Source of the DNA: Pterobdella sp. o SKG-2022
Taxonomy: Eukaryota > Annelida > Clitellata > Hirudinida > Piscicolidae
Reading direction: 5' to 3'
Assembly (NCBI GenBank): GCA_964035795.1
Contig: OZ038320.1
Span: 31,017,125-31,081,124, forward strand
DNA: 64,000 bases
The notes below the pieces were generated by a model, which worked only from the letters and a program-made list of their open reading frames with translations, did no database searches and had not been told where the DNA came from. Position numbers and translations under genes: made by a program. Shown piece after piece: positions 24,401 to 36,449 of this stretch. Numbering within the stretch: position 1 is the stretch's first letter; the number at the start of each line of letters is the position of its first letter.

Positions 24401-27400
24401 AAAAGTTGCTGCTTAGAAAATCTAAAGAAAAGGAACATATATGGTCAACAAATAGAAATTAAGTCTCATTTTAAAAATCATTTACCAAAATATCAGTAAG
24501 AAACCTAAATTTGGATCTCTGTAAAAAGCTTTAATTAAACTGATTTTAAAACACTCAAGGTTGAAGATAATTTAATTTTTAAAATAAAATTGTCTGCATT
24601 AGTCTCAAACTAGCCTGACTACAAATAGTATAAAAAACAGTTGTATCATGCAACGCTGAATGACCGCAGAGTTCAACTGGGAAACATGTGAACAAAATAA
24701 GGAGCTAAAGCGATAAATAATTTTTCTTGTTAAAAATCTACATAGAGTCACTGAAGGAAAACATAATAAAGCTATAACAATACCATTGATCTTAATCCTC
24801 AAAGTAATCATAATAATATAAACAACAGCAACTCAATATAACCATGAGTCTATTGCATTAGTGATTCAAACAGTGAGAACTACAGTCAATCCCCTTCAAG
24901 AGGCACTTGGCAGTAATGCTGATAATCTCCGTGCTACATGTGTGCCAATATCTCTATATTGCTTTTAAGCACTTTATGTTTAATTGATGGAGTTTAATTA
25001 ATTTATTTGATCGCATGCTGCTATACATTTTGTTACAATGCATCTTTGGGAAGACACTTATAATGCATAGAATAAATTACAACTAAAAACACTTAGAGAA
25101 CTTCAAAATGATGCAACAAATGAGTATAATGAAACATGTTAAACTGGATTTAAATTCATGACGTTTATCTAAAAAATATATGAAAACATTATATGTTGAT
25201 AATGATTGTAAAGAAGGCAGTGAGTTTAAAGCTTTCAACACTGTGGTTTATATGTCGCCTACCCTGATTCAATGAAACCACAAAAACAACAGTTATAATG
25301 TATATTATAACATAAAAACAAAGCTTTTTTTTAGCATATTGGAAAGCTTGATCCCCCCCCTGATGGATGATTATAATGACAAAAAACACAAACCATAGTG
25401 GCATCATCTCCATGACTAGAAGCCTCAGCAGATTTAGCACCATCCTTTGAGAGTTTTCCCTCCTCCACACTTTTCTTGTCTCCCGAACCTACCTCAACTT
25501 CACCATTGTGAGTGCTTGACGACCCTGAGGCACAAATATTTTCAGAGGGTTGTGATACTACCTCTGTACTACCACTGTTGCTGCTACTACTTCCAGCACT
25601 ACCACCGCTACTGCCAGCATTGTCGCCATCAGTTGTTGTTTCTGGAATGTCTTGATTCTTTTTGGATTGTTTTCCTGCTTTGTACTTTTGCACCAATTCT
25701 TCTAATGGAATCTCTGCATCTTTCTTCAACAGTGATGCTTCATTTACGTCTGTATAAATATTTGAGGTATTAGACAATATTTTTTCAAAACTTCACATAT
25801 GAGAACTTGTTCATTCATTGTTAATTTAGCATAAAAACTTCTACTGCCCAATAACTAAAAAAGCTTGTTAGAAAAACTAATAATCACATATACCTGACAA
25901 TTGAGCAAAAAAATAACCACACACACACAACCTTAAAATCAATAAACAAGCATTCAAGCACACAGAGGTAACCTTCAGAGTCATCAGCCATTGATGCAGC
26001 CTCTTCCACAGAAGCCAGTTGTTTTAGTTCATTGAGAACATCTTCTGAGAGAAGTGTGGCATCAAAATCGAGAAAGCCCTGCTCCAGGGCACAGTGCAGT
26101 TTGTTATTCTTGTATAGTTCCATCTTGCGAAGGAATGATGGCAGTTGACTAGCAGTGTATTGAGCCACTTCAGCTCCTGATTATCATCATTTTAAAAATT
26201 GTTAGTTATATCATTGGCTGTTATTTTTGACACTATTATCATCGCTATTTTTGCTAGTATGCTTAACCTTTTCTCTTTTTTAAAAGATCATTATTTTAAA
26301 GTCAAATGTTATACCAAAATATAAGAAACACAATGATGCAAGACATAGTTGTGTAAGATTGAATAAATTGATTTTTTTGTGGATTGATAGTTTAAAAATT
26401 GAGCTTTGGTGGAAGTTTGAATTCTATTAAAATAATGTTTTTAAGTATAATAAATCTGATCAAGCTCAAGAATAGTGGACAAAGTATAATAGCCTAAATC
26501 AAATTTCAAGGTCAACAAGCACAAAGTATTTATTTTAAGATGCAAAGATTTTTGTGAGAATGACTTACATTATCACTTGATAATGTAAGCTAGTCTTACG
26601 AACAGTTTGGTATCTTTTTTAAAATAAATACTTTGTGTTTGTTCATCAAGAATAGTGGTTGTGATTTTGTAATAGAAAATTTCAATGTTTTGATGAACAT
26701 ACATATTTATTCTAAGCAATGTTCAACACAAATATGACATTTTTAAAAGAATATCTGGAAATATTTAAACAAATATACTAATATTGAAAAACTTTGAGTT
26801 AAAAAATAAAGATAATTTTATACTAATTTACTGAATGTTAAATATTTTTTATATTAATTAAAAGATTTTCAAAAAAACTTTAAATTTGTAAAACATCAAT
26901 ACAGTTGAAATATATAAAAATAGAAAGAATCAAGAAAACTGGATTGATGAAATAAAATGCAAGGTCGCGTGGTAACGTAGGTATTGACATGCATATATAC
27001 GTTTAACGGATTTTTTCACCATTTATACTGTACTATTTGATTTTCTGTTGAAAATGATCGATGATACAGAAAACGAAAACTAATTTTATTGATTAATAAA
27101 TATATTTTAAATTAAAAACTCAGCTTTGTACATTACTTTAAAAAATCCGGTAAAAAATGCAGTGTTCAAACATTATTATAAAATCAGAAAAAAACTTTAT
27201 TAATGATTTAAGATGAACATTTATAACCAATTAACCTCCATGGCCATCGTAAACGGCGAACAACGATGTGTCTTTATCAAAATCCACTTCACAATTGTGG
27301 GCATCCTATGTTTTTGAAGGCACATGGTTAAAAGAAGTAACCAAAAATTATAAAATGAATACAAACCTCTTGAGTTGCCCTCCAGCCTTGCATAGATGAA

Positions 27401-27477
27401 GCTCCGTAACTTAATATATCCCCATCATAATCTGTAGATATTTTATCACGATTTGGCGTGCTAAGATATGTGCCCAT
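21462..27477 (-). CDS. PPM1G: PPM1G-type PP2C serine/threonine phosphatase
   Basis: Exons: 27477-27367 (ATG), 27305-27236, 26176-25973, 25749-25394, 23835-23675, 23523-23418, 23114-23032, 22842-22691, 22532-22403, 22161-22077, 21836-21462 (stop TAG). They sum to 610 codons plus stop in one frame. The N-terminus [12 protein letters not shown] and SMQGWR match the family, including a likely N-myristoylation Gly2. Metal-binding motifs are VYDGHGG (exon 2/3), NAGDSR (exon ending 23032), LACDGIW and [11 protein letters not shown]. As in PPM1G, the catalytic domain is interrupted by a long Ser/Gly and then Asp/Glu-rich insert (exons 25749-25394 and 23835-23418). The C-terminal tail is Lys-rich with a KRKR-like nuclear signal. 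The family is nuclear, Mg/Mn-dependent, and acts on splicing factors and histones. The 3' tail is longer than in mammals. An extra exon candidate at 24202-24150 is listed separately. Confidence 0.95.
24150..24202 (-). other. Possible cassette exon of the PPM1G gene (breaks frame)
   Basis: Bounded by a GCAG acceptor and a GTTTGT donor, the 53-base segment reads [15 protein letters not shown] in the incoming frame. It resembles the opening of the next exon (TSSGRSSK). Joining exon 25394 directly to 23835 keeps the frame, while including this piece shifts it. It may be an alternative or poison exon, or a chance match. Confidence 0.3.
26519..26642. mobile_element. Small foldback element with hammerhead-like core
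   Basis: Arms CACAAAGTATTTATTTT (about 26519) and its complement AAATAAATACTTTGTG (26623-26638) enclose CACTTGATAAT, a hairpin GTAAG-CTAGT-CTTAC (26584-26598) and a decayed GAACAG. It lies in the PPM1G intron before exon 3. A sister copy is at 40562-40647. Confidence 0.6.
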
Positions 27478-27840
27478 TTTCAAACTCTGATTTTTACATA
27501 AACTTGTATAAAGATAAAAAAATTATTTTTTTATGTTGCGTTATTACAGAGCTTCAACATGCAGTGCTTGGACAATTAAAAATAATACGTGCGGCGCCTA
27601 TCATTGGTTTGCTATAATAATCCGGTGCTACTAAAAATATTAAATTTAAAAAATTAAGTTAATTAAAAAGATTTATTTATAGATTTAAAAGTTTTTAGTT
27701 ACATACATTTTCAAATTGTTCAGTTTAGTTCAATTTAATTTTTTTAAAAACTGAAAATTTCTTAACTAATATGAAATTTTGTGAATAAGTAGCCTCAAAA
27801 TTCTAAATCATGAAAACATGAAGATTTGAATTTTTTATTT

Positions 27841-27890
27841 CGACTAAGCTTTTCGATATATTTTATGTCATCATCAACATCAGGTAACTA
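27841..27890 (-). ncRNA. Hammerhead-like motif, copy with expanded stem II
   Basis: The minus strand reads GTTACCTGATG, then TTGATGATGACATAAAATATATC, then GAAAAGCTTAGTC and the same downstream AAATAAAAAATTCAA block as copy A. The hairpin is imperfect and a few bases are duplicated, so this is a decayed member. The flanking AGTAGCCTCAAAATT (27790) is the inverted 3' module seen at 1210 and 55905. Confidence 0.4.
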
Positions 27891-28250
27891 AAATGAAATC
27901 ATCATAGTATTATACTAAAACTTAACATTTTTTACAAACTAAATAAAACAAAATTTATTTCGGTAATAAAAAACTTCAAGCTTTCTAAATTTTTTTTAAA
28001 TAAACACCCTATATTTTTGACAGTTACTCAAGGAAGAAAGTGTATTGAAATATTTATAATCACGTTTAAGTACTGCAGCACATATTCAAAAGGCTACTTG
28101 CCAAGTTAGGTAGAAAGCTCATTTTTAGTTCATTTAAGAGATATCGTTTCATGGCTTTTTTTTTTAAATTTTGGTCTTTTATTTGTCATAAGAATTCACA
28201 CACACACAAAACAAAAAAATAACGACATAAACTTCAAAACAAAACTACAC

Positions 28251-28500
28251 TTAAGAAAAAGAGGAAGGAGAGCGGAGGCAGGAGAGAATGCTGGCAGTAT
28301 TGCCGCGGACAAATGCGAAGGAGATTTTCTTGCGCAACCAGAGGAAAGGGTCCTCAGTCGCCTCGAAAAGTTTTTCTACCTAACTCTTCAAGAAAGCTGT
28401 CGGTTGTGGGGCCGCAGCAGCCCGTTGTCTTGAATGCAACGGGTTGAAAATGGAAGTTGCCCACCAAGCCCTGATACTTGCGGCTTTTTAATATTTCCGC
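28251..28500 (-). pseudogene. C-terminal remnant of a LINE-type reverse transcriptase ORF
   Basis: A GC-rich island in AT-rich DNA. The minus strand reads NFHFQPVAFKTTGCCGPTTD and, after a frame change near 28362, RKKISFAFVRGNTASILSCL, ending at TAA (28251). The pattern (FQPVA, TxG..GP, later F/L-A-xx-RGNTASIL) is one I know from the C-terminal ends of non-LTR-type polyproteins in aquatic invertebrates. At least one frameshift shows that it is dead. Confidence 0.55.
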
Positions 28501-29354
28501 AGATTTTGCAGTGGAACCCGACTTAATTGGTTATATAAATACATTAATGGCTTATTTGGTTATATAAATAAATCCTTCAGATACCTTAACAATGCAGCCA
28601 TTTTCAGTCAAAAACAAGAATTTTTGATGGTTGAAAAAAGAGAACAACCAAAAGTTCGTGAATAAATGATATAAATTATAGTAGACTACAGAACAAAGAC
28701 TCATTCCCAATTTTAGCCGTCTGTGCACGCGCATGCTAATTTGCCTAATTCTCTAGCAAAACAATTTGATTTTCAAAAATTCTTGTTTTTTTACGAAACC
28801 ATACAATTTCTTTTTTTTTGATCTTTACTTCGAGTCACAGTTTTTTTTCATCGTTTTCTAGAATTTTCATTCCATACTCTCACAATTTTTGAAGTTTTTT
28901 TGATCATGTTCACGCAAAAAGGAAGCTTACTTTTTAGCTACACGCAAATCTCTGGTGGTTCATTGTATTTATATTGTTAGACCAAAGACGACTTAACCAA
29001 CTGCACTAAGAAGAGACCTGAAACCCCGAAATATAATGTTATACAGTCACGAAGATTTGTTGAAATTGCGAATGAAGGCAAAAGCTAGAGCTTCATGGAA
29101 AAAACTCTTTTATTCGTGTTTTTACTTTTTAACTATGTTTTGACTCAAAAAGAAAGTTTTATATTAATGTTCACGCAACTTCTTTTTGGCTTTCTTTTCA
29201 ATGTAGCTTCTAGCACTTTCAACAAATTTTTTTTTTGCTTAGGTAGGTATTTTATTTCTTCTTTTAGAACCTTTTCAGACTACCCCAACCTAGTTTTTAT
29301 TTGAGTTTGTTTCCAACATTTATGAAATGTGTGAATATTTCATCAGTTTATTTT

Positions 29355-29470
29355 TGAATTCTTCGAGCTAAACATAAATATTCACATTAAAACACTTTTA
29401 GGAGTTTATTTTATTCTACGAAGCTTTTCGTAAGATGAACTTACATTATCAAGTGGAGGTACAAATATAA
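29355..29470 (-). repeat. Interspersed repeat with hammerhead-like core
   Basis: The block AATTCTTCGAGCTAAACATA...ACGAAGCTTTTCGTAAGATG...CAAGTGGAGGTACAAAT recurs at 49700-49810, and its left part recurs at 31858-31915. On the minus strand, 29458-29416 reads TCCAC-TTGATAA-T, stem II GTAAG/CTTAC, GAA, AAGCTT, C, then GTAGA. That gives stem I UCCAC/GURGA and a U3-A8 core pair. Confidence 0.6.
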
Positions 29471-29969
29471 TATAATTTCTTATATTATCAAATTTTCTCT
29501 TTCTTTTGATGTTTCTTTAGTAGTTCCGTCTCAGATGCGTATAGCATAAATGGTCTTACTACCTAATTTTTTGCAGAATTTAACTTAAACATTTGTATCA
29601 CATAATGATATATTTGTATCACAGGTATCCCCCCCGCTTATTCTCATTTTTATTTTGTCAAAACCGAAAAAAACTTTTTAGATACATGCTAACGTTTGAC
29701 GGTAAGGCTATGTTTATCTGTGTTGTAGCTGTATTTATTTAATAAGTCTTTTAAAAAGCATTTAAACTGATGTTAAAAAGTGTTGTATAAACCTGAAGGT
29801 TCCTACTTTTCGAATATCAACCATGACAACTTAAACTAATTTTTTACTTTAACTAGACAGTATTTTATTTAAAGTTCACATATAACTAGTCTCTAACCTC
29901 ACAACAACCATTAGACTATACTCATCAATCAAAACTATTCAATTAAAAAATTATAATTTAATATGAAAA

Positions 29970-31565
29970 TCAGTTAATTTTTTTCTTCTTTTTGTTTTCT
30001 TTTGGTTTTTTGTTTTCTGCATCTCCATTTTCTTCAGTTTTTTTGACTTTTTGCCATGACAAGGGATGTCTCCGATAAAAAGGCCAAGGAGGAAGAGTCA
30101 GCTGTAGATTTAGTTAACGTTAAGAGTAAAAAACAGTGAAAAACCATCATGGTTTTACTTATTTAAGCAGGATAACTATATGTGTCTGATACAATGAAAA
30201 TTCACTATATTTAGGGAATTTTCATTGCATCAACATGTGTATTAAATAAAGATAAGAAGATCAGTTAAAAATGAAAAAATAATTATGAACAGAAATTTCA
30301 ATTATTAGAAACACCAATAAGAATAAACATGATCTAACTCCAAAAATATAACCTAACTGATAACACATTAAAGTGCATTACATTCAAAGCATCATACCTC
30401 CTATCAACTTAAATATACCAAAGAAATTGAATTGAAAAATTCTACACAAAATTTTTTTAATTATAACATCAAAAACAAGAATTAAAGACAAAAGCTTGTT
30501 TTCAGATTAATGAATGTTTTTTCTAATTTACATTTACTTGAACTATGGACTGATTATAGATAATTATGGACTGATAAACTTTATTTGCAAATCTCATTTA
30601 AATATAAATATCGAGTGTTAAAACCAGAGATAAACTAGTTAGAACTTAAAAATAAAAAGTTAAAACATTACATTATGGTTTGAACCAAACACTGTTATTA
30701 ACTGAACACAAAGCTTTTAGTAATTTGAACTTACATTATCAAATATACAAACTTAGACTTTAAGTTTGTATACTTGATAGTGTGAGTTCAACTTATGAAA
30801 AGCTCTGAGCTATGGTCAGTTAATAAAAGCTTTTGATTCAAATTTTTGTTAATAGGCTAGTTTAGTTAAACATTACATTAGGGATTTAGATGATCTATTT
30901 TTAACAAAATATTTAATATTATAAAAAAAATCATTCAAATTAAAAAAATGTAAGTAAATAATAGTACTCACTAAAGATGAAAGAATGAAGCCAGCAAGCA
31001 CTATGTAAAAGGTTTGAGAAAACTGCTGGACAATGTATCCCCATACAAACCCTACAGCCTATTTAAAAATTATGAAATTTTTAATGTATTATTTCATAAA
31101 ATTATAACTGAAATAAAACACTTGTAATAAAACTATCCATTTATACGGCACTAAAGTAAGCAACATTTTTAACTTGATATTGGGTCTTGATAATATGAAC
31201 GTGTTAACTATAAAAATATTTAAAATTTTATCAAATTTCTGGTGTGATATTGAAGAAATGTATAATTTTTGATAATGAAAATTCAATGATTGTGCATACC
31301 CCAAATACAGTGACGATGACTTGAAAAATTATCTCTGCTCTTCTTTGACCTTCAAAATCCTATAAATTGTTTGTGGTTTTAATTTATTACAACTGAAATT
31401 TTTTCTTCTTGCAATAAAAGTTGTATGGCTAATTACTTAACATATGATAGAAGCTAAACATATGATTGTGAATTCTTGGTGTATATTTCAACTAACCATA
31501 TGACAAGGCAAAGTAGTAAAGTATTCAGGAACAAGTTTCCACAAATAACGAGTAATTGTATCCAT
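29970..31565 (-). CDS. SPCS1: Signal peptidase complex subunit 1 (SPCS1)
   Basis: Four exons, all with GT..AG borders and phase-0 introns: 31565-31497 (ATG), 31359-31300, 31058-30972, 30101-29970 (TGA), giving 115 residues. The order of motifs fits SPCS1. It opens MDTITRYLWK, TLPCHMDFEGQ corresponds to the TQMDYKGQK block, and two hydrophobic helices follow (IIFQVIVTVFGAVGFVWGY and TFYIVLAGFILSSLLTL). The invariant PPWPFYRRHPLSW is next and the tail is Lys-rich. SPCS1 is a small ER membrane protein with both ends in the cytosol that assists the SEC11 catalytic subunit in removing signal peptides. No odd residue changes are seen. Intron 3 (30102-30971) carries an inverted pair of hammerhead-like repeats. 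Confidence 0.95.
30705..30812. repeat. Inverted pair of hammerhead-like motifs in SPCS1 intron 3
   Basis: Minus-strand copy 30747-30709: TTTGATAAT, hairpin GTAA..TTAC, TAAAAGCTTTG. Plus-strand copy 30769-30808: TACTTGATAGT, hairpin GTGAG..CTTAT (with G-U pairs), GAAAAGCTC. The two halves complement each other, so the RNA of this intron could form one long hairpin. Confidence 0.5.
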
Positions 31566-33331
31566 TTTGATATTTTCAACAAAATATCAAATCGCTACCA
31601 TAGATACAATAACTTGACACTAAATTTACGTCAGCATAATTATTTCTTATTCATTATTTAATTTATTGAATAGTTTCTTTATAATTTAATAAATTATTTC
31701 GAAGTCACATTTTTTTAAGCAGATATTTAATTTTATTTAGGAAACTAAGAAATATAAATAAAACACATTTTAGTTTATAAAACGAAGGAGTATAATATAT
31801 AAAAAGAATAAATAAAACACATGATTAAAAATTTGTTTTTCAGAATTTTTTATTAAGTTTCAATTCTTCGAACTAAACATAAATATTCAAATGATAACAC
31901 TTCAAGACCACTTTGGAATATATATTTATATATAGAGTCACTCCTAATATGATAAACTTTCAATTTTTTCAGCCCCTCAAGCTTTATTCTTTAATTCGCA
32001 CACTATTCCTTCCGTTTGCCCCTATTTCTTCCCACTTACTCTGTCATTTTATTGAAATTTCTTCAATATGGTAGTAATTTGTTTTAGTAAGGCTATTTCA
32101 TACTCTTAAATAACCAGAAGTTCTATAATTTTCAACTGATTTCCACCAAATAACCTTTCATTCGTAGAAAATGAAACTAGGTTATGCTTTGATCTTTTCA
32201 AACTATAAATAATGTTTAGGGGTATTCTGCTGAAATTCTGTAGAGTTTTGTAATGAAAAACATCAATTAAGAGGAATTTTCAATATCTTTATTGAAAATC
32301 AAAAGCTTAGCCTTATAATGATAAGGTTAAACTTATTGAATTGATGTTTTTTGTTACAAAAGTATTAGTTTTTGAATATTGACATTTGTCACAAAAATCC
32401 AGTTGGTTATAATTGCCGGACATTACTTAAGCTATCACGTTTCAAATATTTTGTATTTTGAAACCTTCATGTTATATAGTTAAACGTGTAGTATATATTG
32501 CTGGGTTGGTTATAATTATCTTTTGCTTTCATATTCTTAGGTTCGTTATAACTGTTTTCCATTAATTAAAATTTTCTAGAATTTCCGAAATTAGTATTAT
32601 ATAAGGGATGTAAGTTTGTGAGGTTCCCTTCATGTGGATCGTTTTAGTATTGATATTGATGGTTTAGTTGTGGTTATTGCTTGCTTTTGAAGATTTTGCT
32701 TAACAGAAGAACCTATGGTGACAACATTAAAATTTTGGCTTTAATGACCCTGATTATTACATTCATTTAACTTAAAATATTCGTTGTAATTAATAAGAGT
32801 CTTGAATGAAGTATATTGATATTATGTTTTACTAATTTCTTGTGAAATGAGACTATTGAGAAGCTCTATGCTATCAAACGCTTTTTTTGTAGTTAACAAA
32901 AGCCATTTTTAGTTTTCGAAAGTGGATAGGAAAGCTCGAAAGTTAATTAAAAGGTCCTTGCCGCCGCATCACTCGTTGGCCATGAACGGACTTAACTACA
33001 ATGAACACAAAAATTAAAAATGCAAATATAGCAGTCATTCACCATGAATTACTGGCATCAAAAATATTAAGTTGAACAATCGAATTAAAATATATAAAAC
33101 ATAGCTAAGACCAATTATAAATACAACTGCCAGACTTGGAATTCTTCCAAAAATTACCTTAAAACCTCGAAGTTTTCGAAAAGAAATTTTCGAGGAAGAT
33201 ATGACAAAGCTTACACCCAAACCGCATATCAAATTTAAACCTCGAAAGATTCACCCAAATAGCGATAGAGCTCCAAAATGCTTTCAATAGAAAAAGACAA
33301 AAAAAGCGCCCACAAATAAATATCGCCATAA
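31566..33331. other. Intergenic, no recognised gene
   Basis: AT-rich upstream flank of SPCS1. The left part of the AATTCTTCGA repeat appears at 31858-31915. The promoter of SPCS1 must lie just right of 31565, but no element stands out. Confidence 0.5.
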
Positions 33332-33590
33332 TTAAAAATAAGACAATAAAGCAAAAGTTTGGCGAGTCTGAATGAAGCCATAGAAAAGGCGCAAAATAGA
33401 GAAAAATACATGACTAAGAATCCTCGAAAAATACGAGATAATTGTCAGTTGATAGTTCGAAACCTCTGCAGTATCTACTTTTTTGAGAATCAGCACTACT
33501 GTCATCTTCATCCTGGATTTAAAAGAATGTGTTGTTTCTTGTAGCGAAAACGCAATCGGTTCAAAAGGGCCAAGTAATAAACGAGACATT
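33332..33590 (-). pseudogene. Fragment of a LINE-type reverse transcriptase
   Basis: The minus strand reads MTVVLIL-KKVDTAEVSNYQLTIIS-YFSRILSHVF. This fits the first conserved block of non-LTR reverse transcriptases (I-P-I-x-K-K-x-D..NYRPI-S-L-xxxS-K-I-L). The N-Y-Q-L-T-I form shows decay. No catalytic YxDD block is found nearby. The 65-residue open frame at 33035-33232 downstream may belong to the same element but is not recognisable. Confidence 0.45.
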
Positions 33591-34445
33591 TTATGAAGAA
33601 ATTAACATGAATCGATGGAAGAATTGAAATTAAATTTATTATATTGATCATATTGAATATGAACAAATACATAATTTTATTAAAAACACTAAAAAACATA
33701 TAAAAGCATTACACAATCAGTGGAGGGCATTAGCACCAAAAACAAAAAAAAGAAAAAAATAAACAAACTTAGTTTTTCATAAAAATTAAAATACAAAATA
33801 ATGACACAAAATAAAGTTAATGAAGCACATTTCCATCACAGGCACTTATGCATCTCGCAGGTGTATAGAGCCTGGATTGCCAAGTTGTCAAAAAAGTGAT
33901 TGACAAGTAATCTTTTTTTTCTCTTTGAGGATTTGAAGGAAATTTCCAAGGTGTTTATACAGAATTTTAACACAATTTCAAACTTATTTTGTAAAGAATT
34001 TGATATGATGTTGCGTCAAAAGACTGTTCATTTCAAATAATTACAACTCGAACTCATTAAAAATTCCAAAGATGTCTAATGAAAGATTCTTTGAGAAGAG
34101 GTTTTTCAAGTACCTGCATAGACTGAATGGTAATGAGGCTACCATGAAGTATTTGGTGGATCATTACGTCAATAAAGTGCATGTTAGTGGCAATTTGTTT
34201 TTAATAAATACTAGTTTTTCATTCAATTTAAAAAAAAATTGGTTATTAAATTCTAAAGGGGCATGGTGCTACAGACTGGGATTCCAAGCTCATACCAATA
34301 TGAAATTGACAAACCCTGCACCGTGTGTTGAAGAACTGCATAACGGGGGTTGGATGCACATAAATATATTATTATAACAATCAGTTTACTATTGTTTATT
34401 CATAAATATTTTAAATGATAAATAAACCTATGCAAGGAAAAAAGT

Positions 34446-35423
34446 GAGGCGACTGGACAGTGGCATTACAAAGGTAATGAAGTACATTACCCTCAAGTGC
34501 CGAAAAGCTTATTCAAAGACTTACAAAGGAAATGGAATAAGCATATTGGTTAAATAAGGAAGAACTATGATGTGAGTCTTTCTATGAAAAATGTACAGAA
34601 ATAAGGCAAGCTTTAACGAAGTTTATTCATATAGATTTATTAAATTCAATAAGTTATAACAGGGTAAAAAGATAAAAAGACTCGATAAGTCTATTAGTCA
34701 TCTTATCGAATTTATTGAAGAACGTCACGAAAATTCCCCAGAAATTCAAGATCCAAAAAGTTTTTTAAATAGATAATGAAAAAACAAAAGATATTGCGGA
34801 TAGAGAAGAATGCATAATAGTAGAGAAAAAACTTGCCAAGAACAAAACTGTGTTTTCGAGCGCCTTGATTGCAAAACGTGTATTCACGAATTCCAATGCT
34901 CTTGTAGTGATTACTCATTGAAAAGAACCATATGTACGCACTTTCATTTCATCCTTACGCGAAAGAAAAGGCCATTGGCGGATATGACCGACTTAGTTAA
35001 AGTAATAAAACTTCAAAAGAAAAACTCTTAGTGAGAAAAAAGACGAAATGATAAGAAAATGTGAAGATATGGTTGGATATTCTGAAGAAATGGAAAAATG
35101 TTTATAGGAAAAAAAAGCATGCAAAAGCAAAAAGAATATCGATTCCAGATAATTCTAATAATCAGAAAAATTTGCAAAAAATTATTTTTGATAATTAGTT
35201 TCCCAAAGTTAAAATAAACGAGAACAATTAAAAACAACTAACGGTGGAAGAAAAGAAGGCGACTGGACAGTGGCATCGTTAAGGTAATGAAGTACATTAC
35301 CCTCAAGTGCCGAAAAGCCTATTCAAAGACTTACAAAGGAAATGGAATAAGCATATTGGTTAAATAAGGAAGAACTATGATGTAAGTCTTTTTATGAAAA
35401 ATGTACAGAAGAAAGGCAAGCTT
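34446..35423. repeat. Direct repeat pair of about 155-170 bases
   Basis: 34446-34617 and 35269-35423 are over 90 percent alike by eye. Both start AGGCGACTGGACAGTGGCAT and both end near AGGCAAGCTTT. They flank the MULE/SWIM remnant inside the large inverted repeat. This suggests an insertion between duplicated sites or a tandem duplication. Confidence 0.7.
34662..35031 (+). pseudogene. C-terminal part of a MULE-type transposase with SWIM finger
   Basis: 34662-34776 reads GKKIKRLDKSISHLIEFIEE, like the RLDxLIxxLL block that precedes the SWIM finger in FLYWCH/MULE transposases. It ends in a stop. The next piece (34810-35031) is in another frame and holds HEFQCSCSDYSLKRTICTHF, a clean SWIM motif (C-x-C-x7-8-C-x-H). 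The frame break between them shows that the gene is dead. The DDE catalytic core is not seen. Confidence 0.65.
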
Positions 35424-36449
35424 TCACACCCCACTTTTTTTGGTATGAACTTGGAATCCTAACCTTCAGCACCATGCCTGTTTTTGAATTCAATAACCAA
35501 ATTTTTTTTTACAAAAAACTTCTTCATTCAACAATAAGTTTGAAAAACCATCAATAAAAGTAATATTTTAACAAAATAAGAAGTGAAGATTTCAATTCTT
35601 GTAAAAACTGTGTCAATCTTCAGGCAATATTCACTAAAACTGATTCACACCTTCATGGTTGCGTCTTCATGTGCCTTGCCAGCTTTGCAGGACATGGTAA
35701 GTCTCAAACAATAGCAATCGACAAGCGTTGAAAAAGCCAACTTGTCTCCAGATGAATCAAAGTAACCAAATTACTTTAAAAAATGAATGAAAAACTAGCA
35801 TTTATTAAAAACAAATTTCCACTAATATGCACTCTATTGACGTAATTATCCACCAAATACTTGTCATAATGCATCGATGTTTCGTCACCATTCAGTTTAT
35901 GCAGGTACTTGAAAACCTCCCTTCGAAGGTTTTTTCATTAGGCACCTTTAGAAGTTTTAACTCAGTTGGAGTTCTAATTATTTGGAATGAACAGTGTTTT
36001 GAAGCAAAAGCATATCAAATTCTTATGAAATAAATTTAAAAGCAGCGTTAAAATTCTATATAAAAACCTTGAAAATTTCTTTCAATTCTTCAGACTTTTT
36101 TGAATTACATTTATTTTGACAGGTTGGCATTCCAGGCTTTATAAACATGCCAGATACATAGAAAGTGTCTGTATTCCCCGCCGATCACTGCCTACTAAGT
36201 CTGGAAGAATGAATGTGTAATAATAAGGATAATTAAACCGTGTGAAGTGAGCTAAGATAAAGATGACGTTCAGGAAAATTAATGAAAATATTGGCAATGA
36301 TGAAATAACGTCAATTATTTGAACACAAGGTAAGTACAAAGCTTTTCGTTAACAAAGTGCCATTAATTTGCAGTGTTTCAATGGCTAATGATTATTAATG
36401 ATGAAATAATATTTTCATTTTCAATATTTTATAAATTTACATAAATTGG

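Larger units (their letters stand above)
27478..29969. other. Intergenic gap with repeats between PPM1G and SPCS1
   Basis: PPM1G (start 27477) and SPCS1 (stop 29970) are both on the minus strand. Between them are a hammerhead-like copy (27841-27890), a LINE coding remnant (28251-28500), and a copy of the AATTCTTCGA...GAAGCTTTTCG repeat (29355-29470). The rest is T-rich without recognised genes. Confidence 0.6.
33840..36175. repeat. 2.3-kb inverted repeat with MULE remnants
   Basis: The left arm (about 33840-34420) is repeated inverted in the right arm (about 35430-36175). Matched pairs are 34072-34200 with 35820-35950 (start of an ORF MSNERFFEKRFFKYL), 34240-34330 with 35440-35510, and 33845-33900 with 36110-36170. 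The right arm carries about 250 bases of extra sequence. The loop holds a direct repeat pair and the SWIM fragment. It could be two head-to-head copies of a decayed element, or an element with long inverted ends. Confidence 0.65.
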
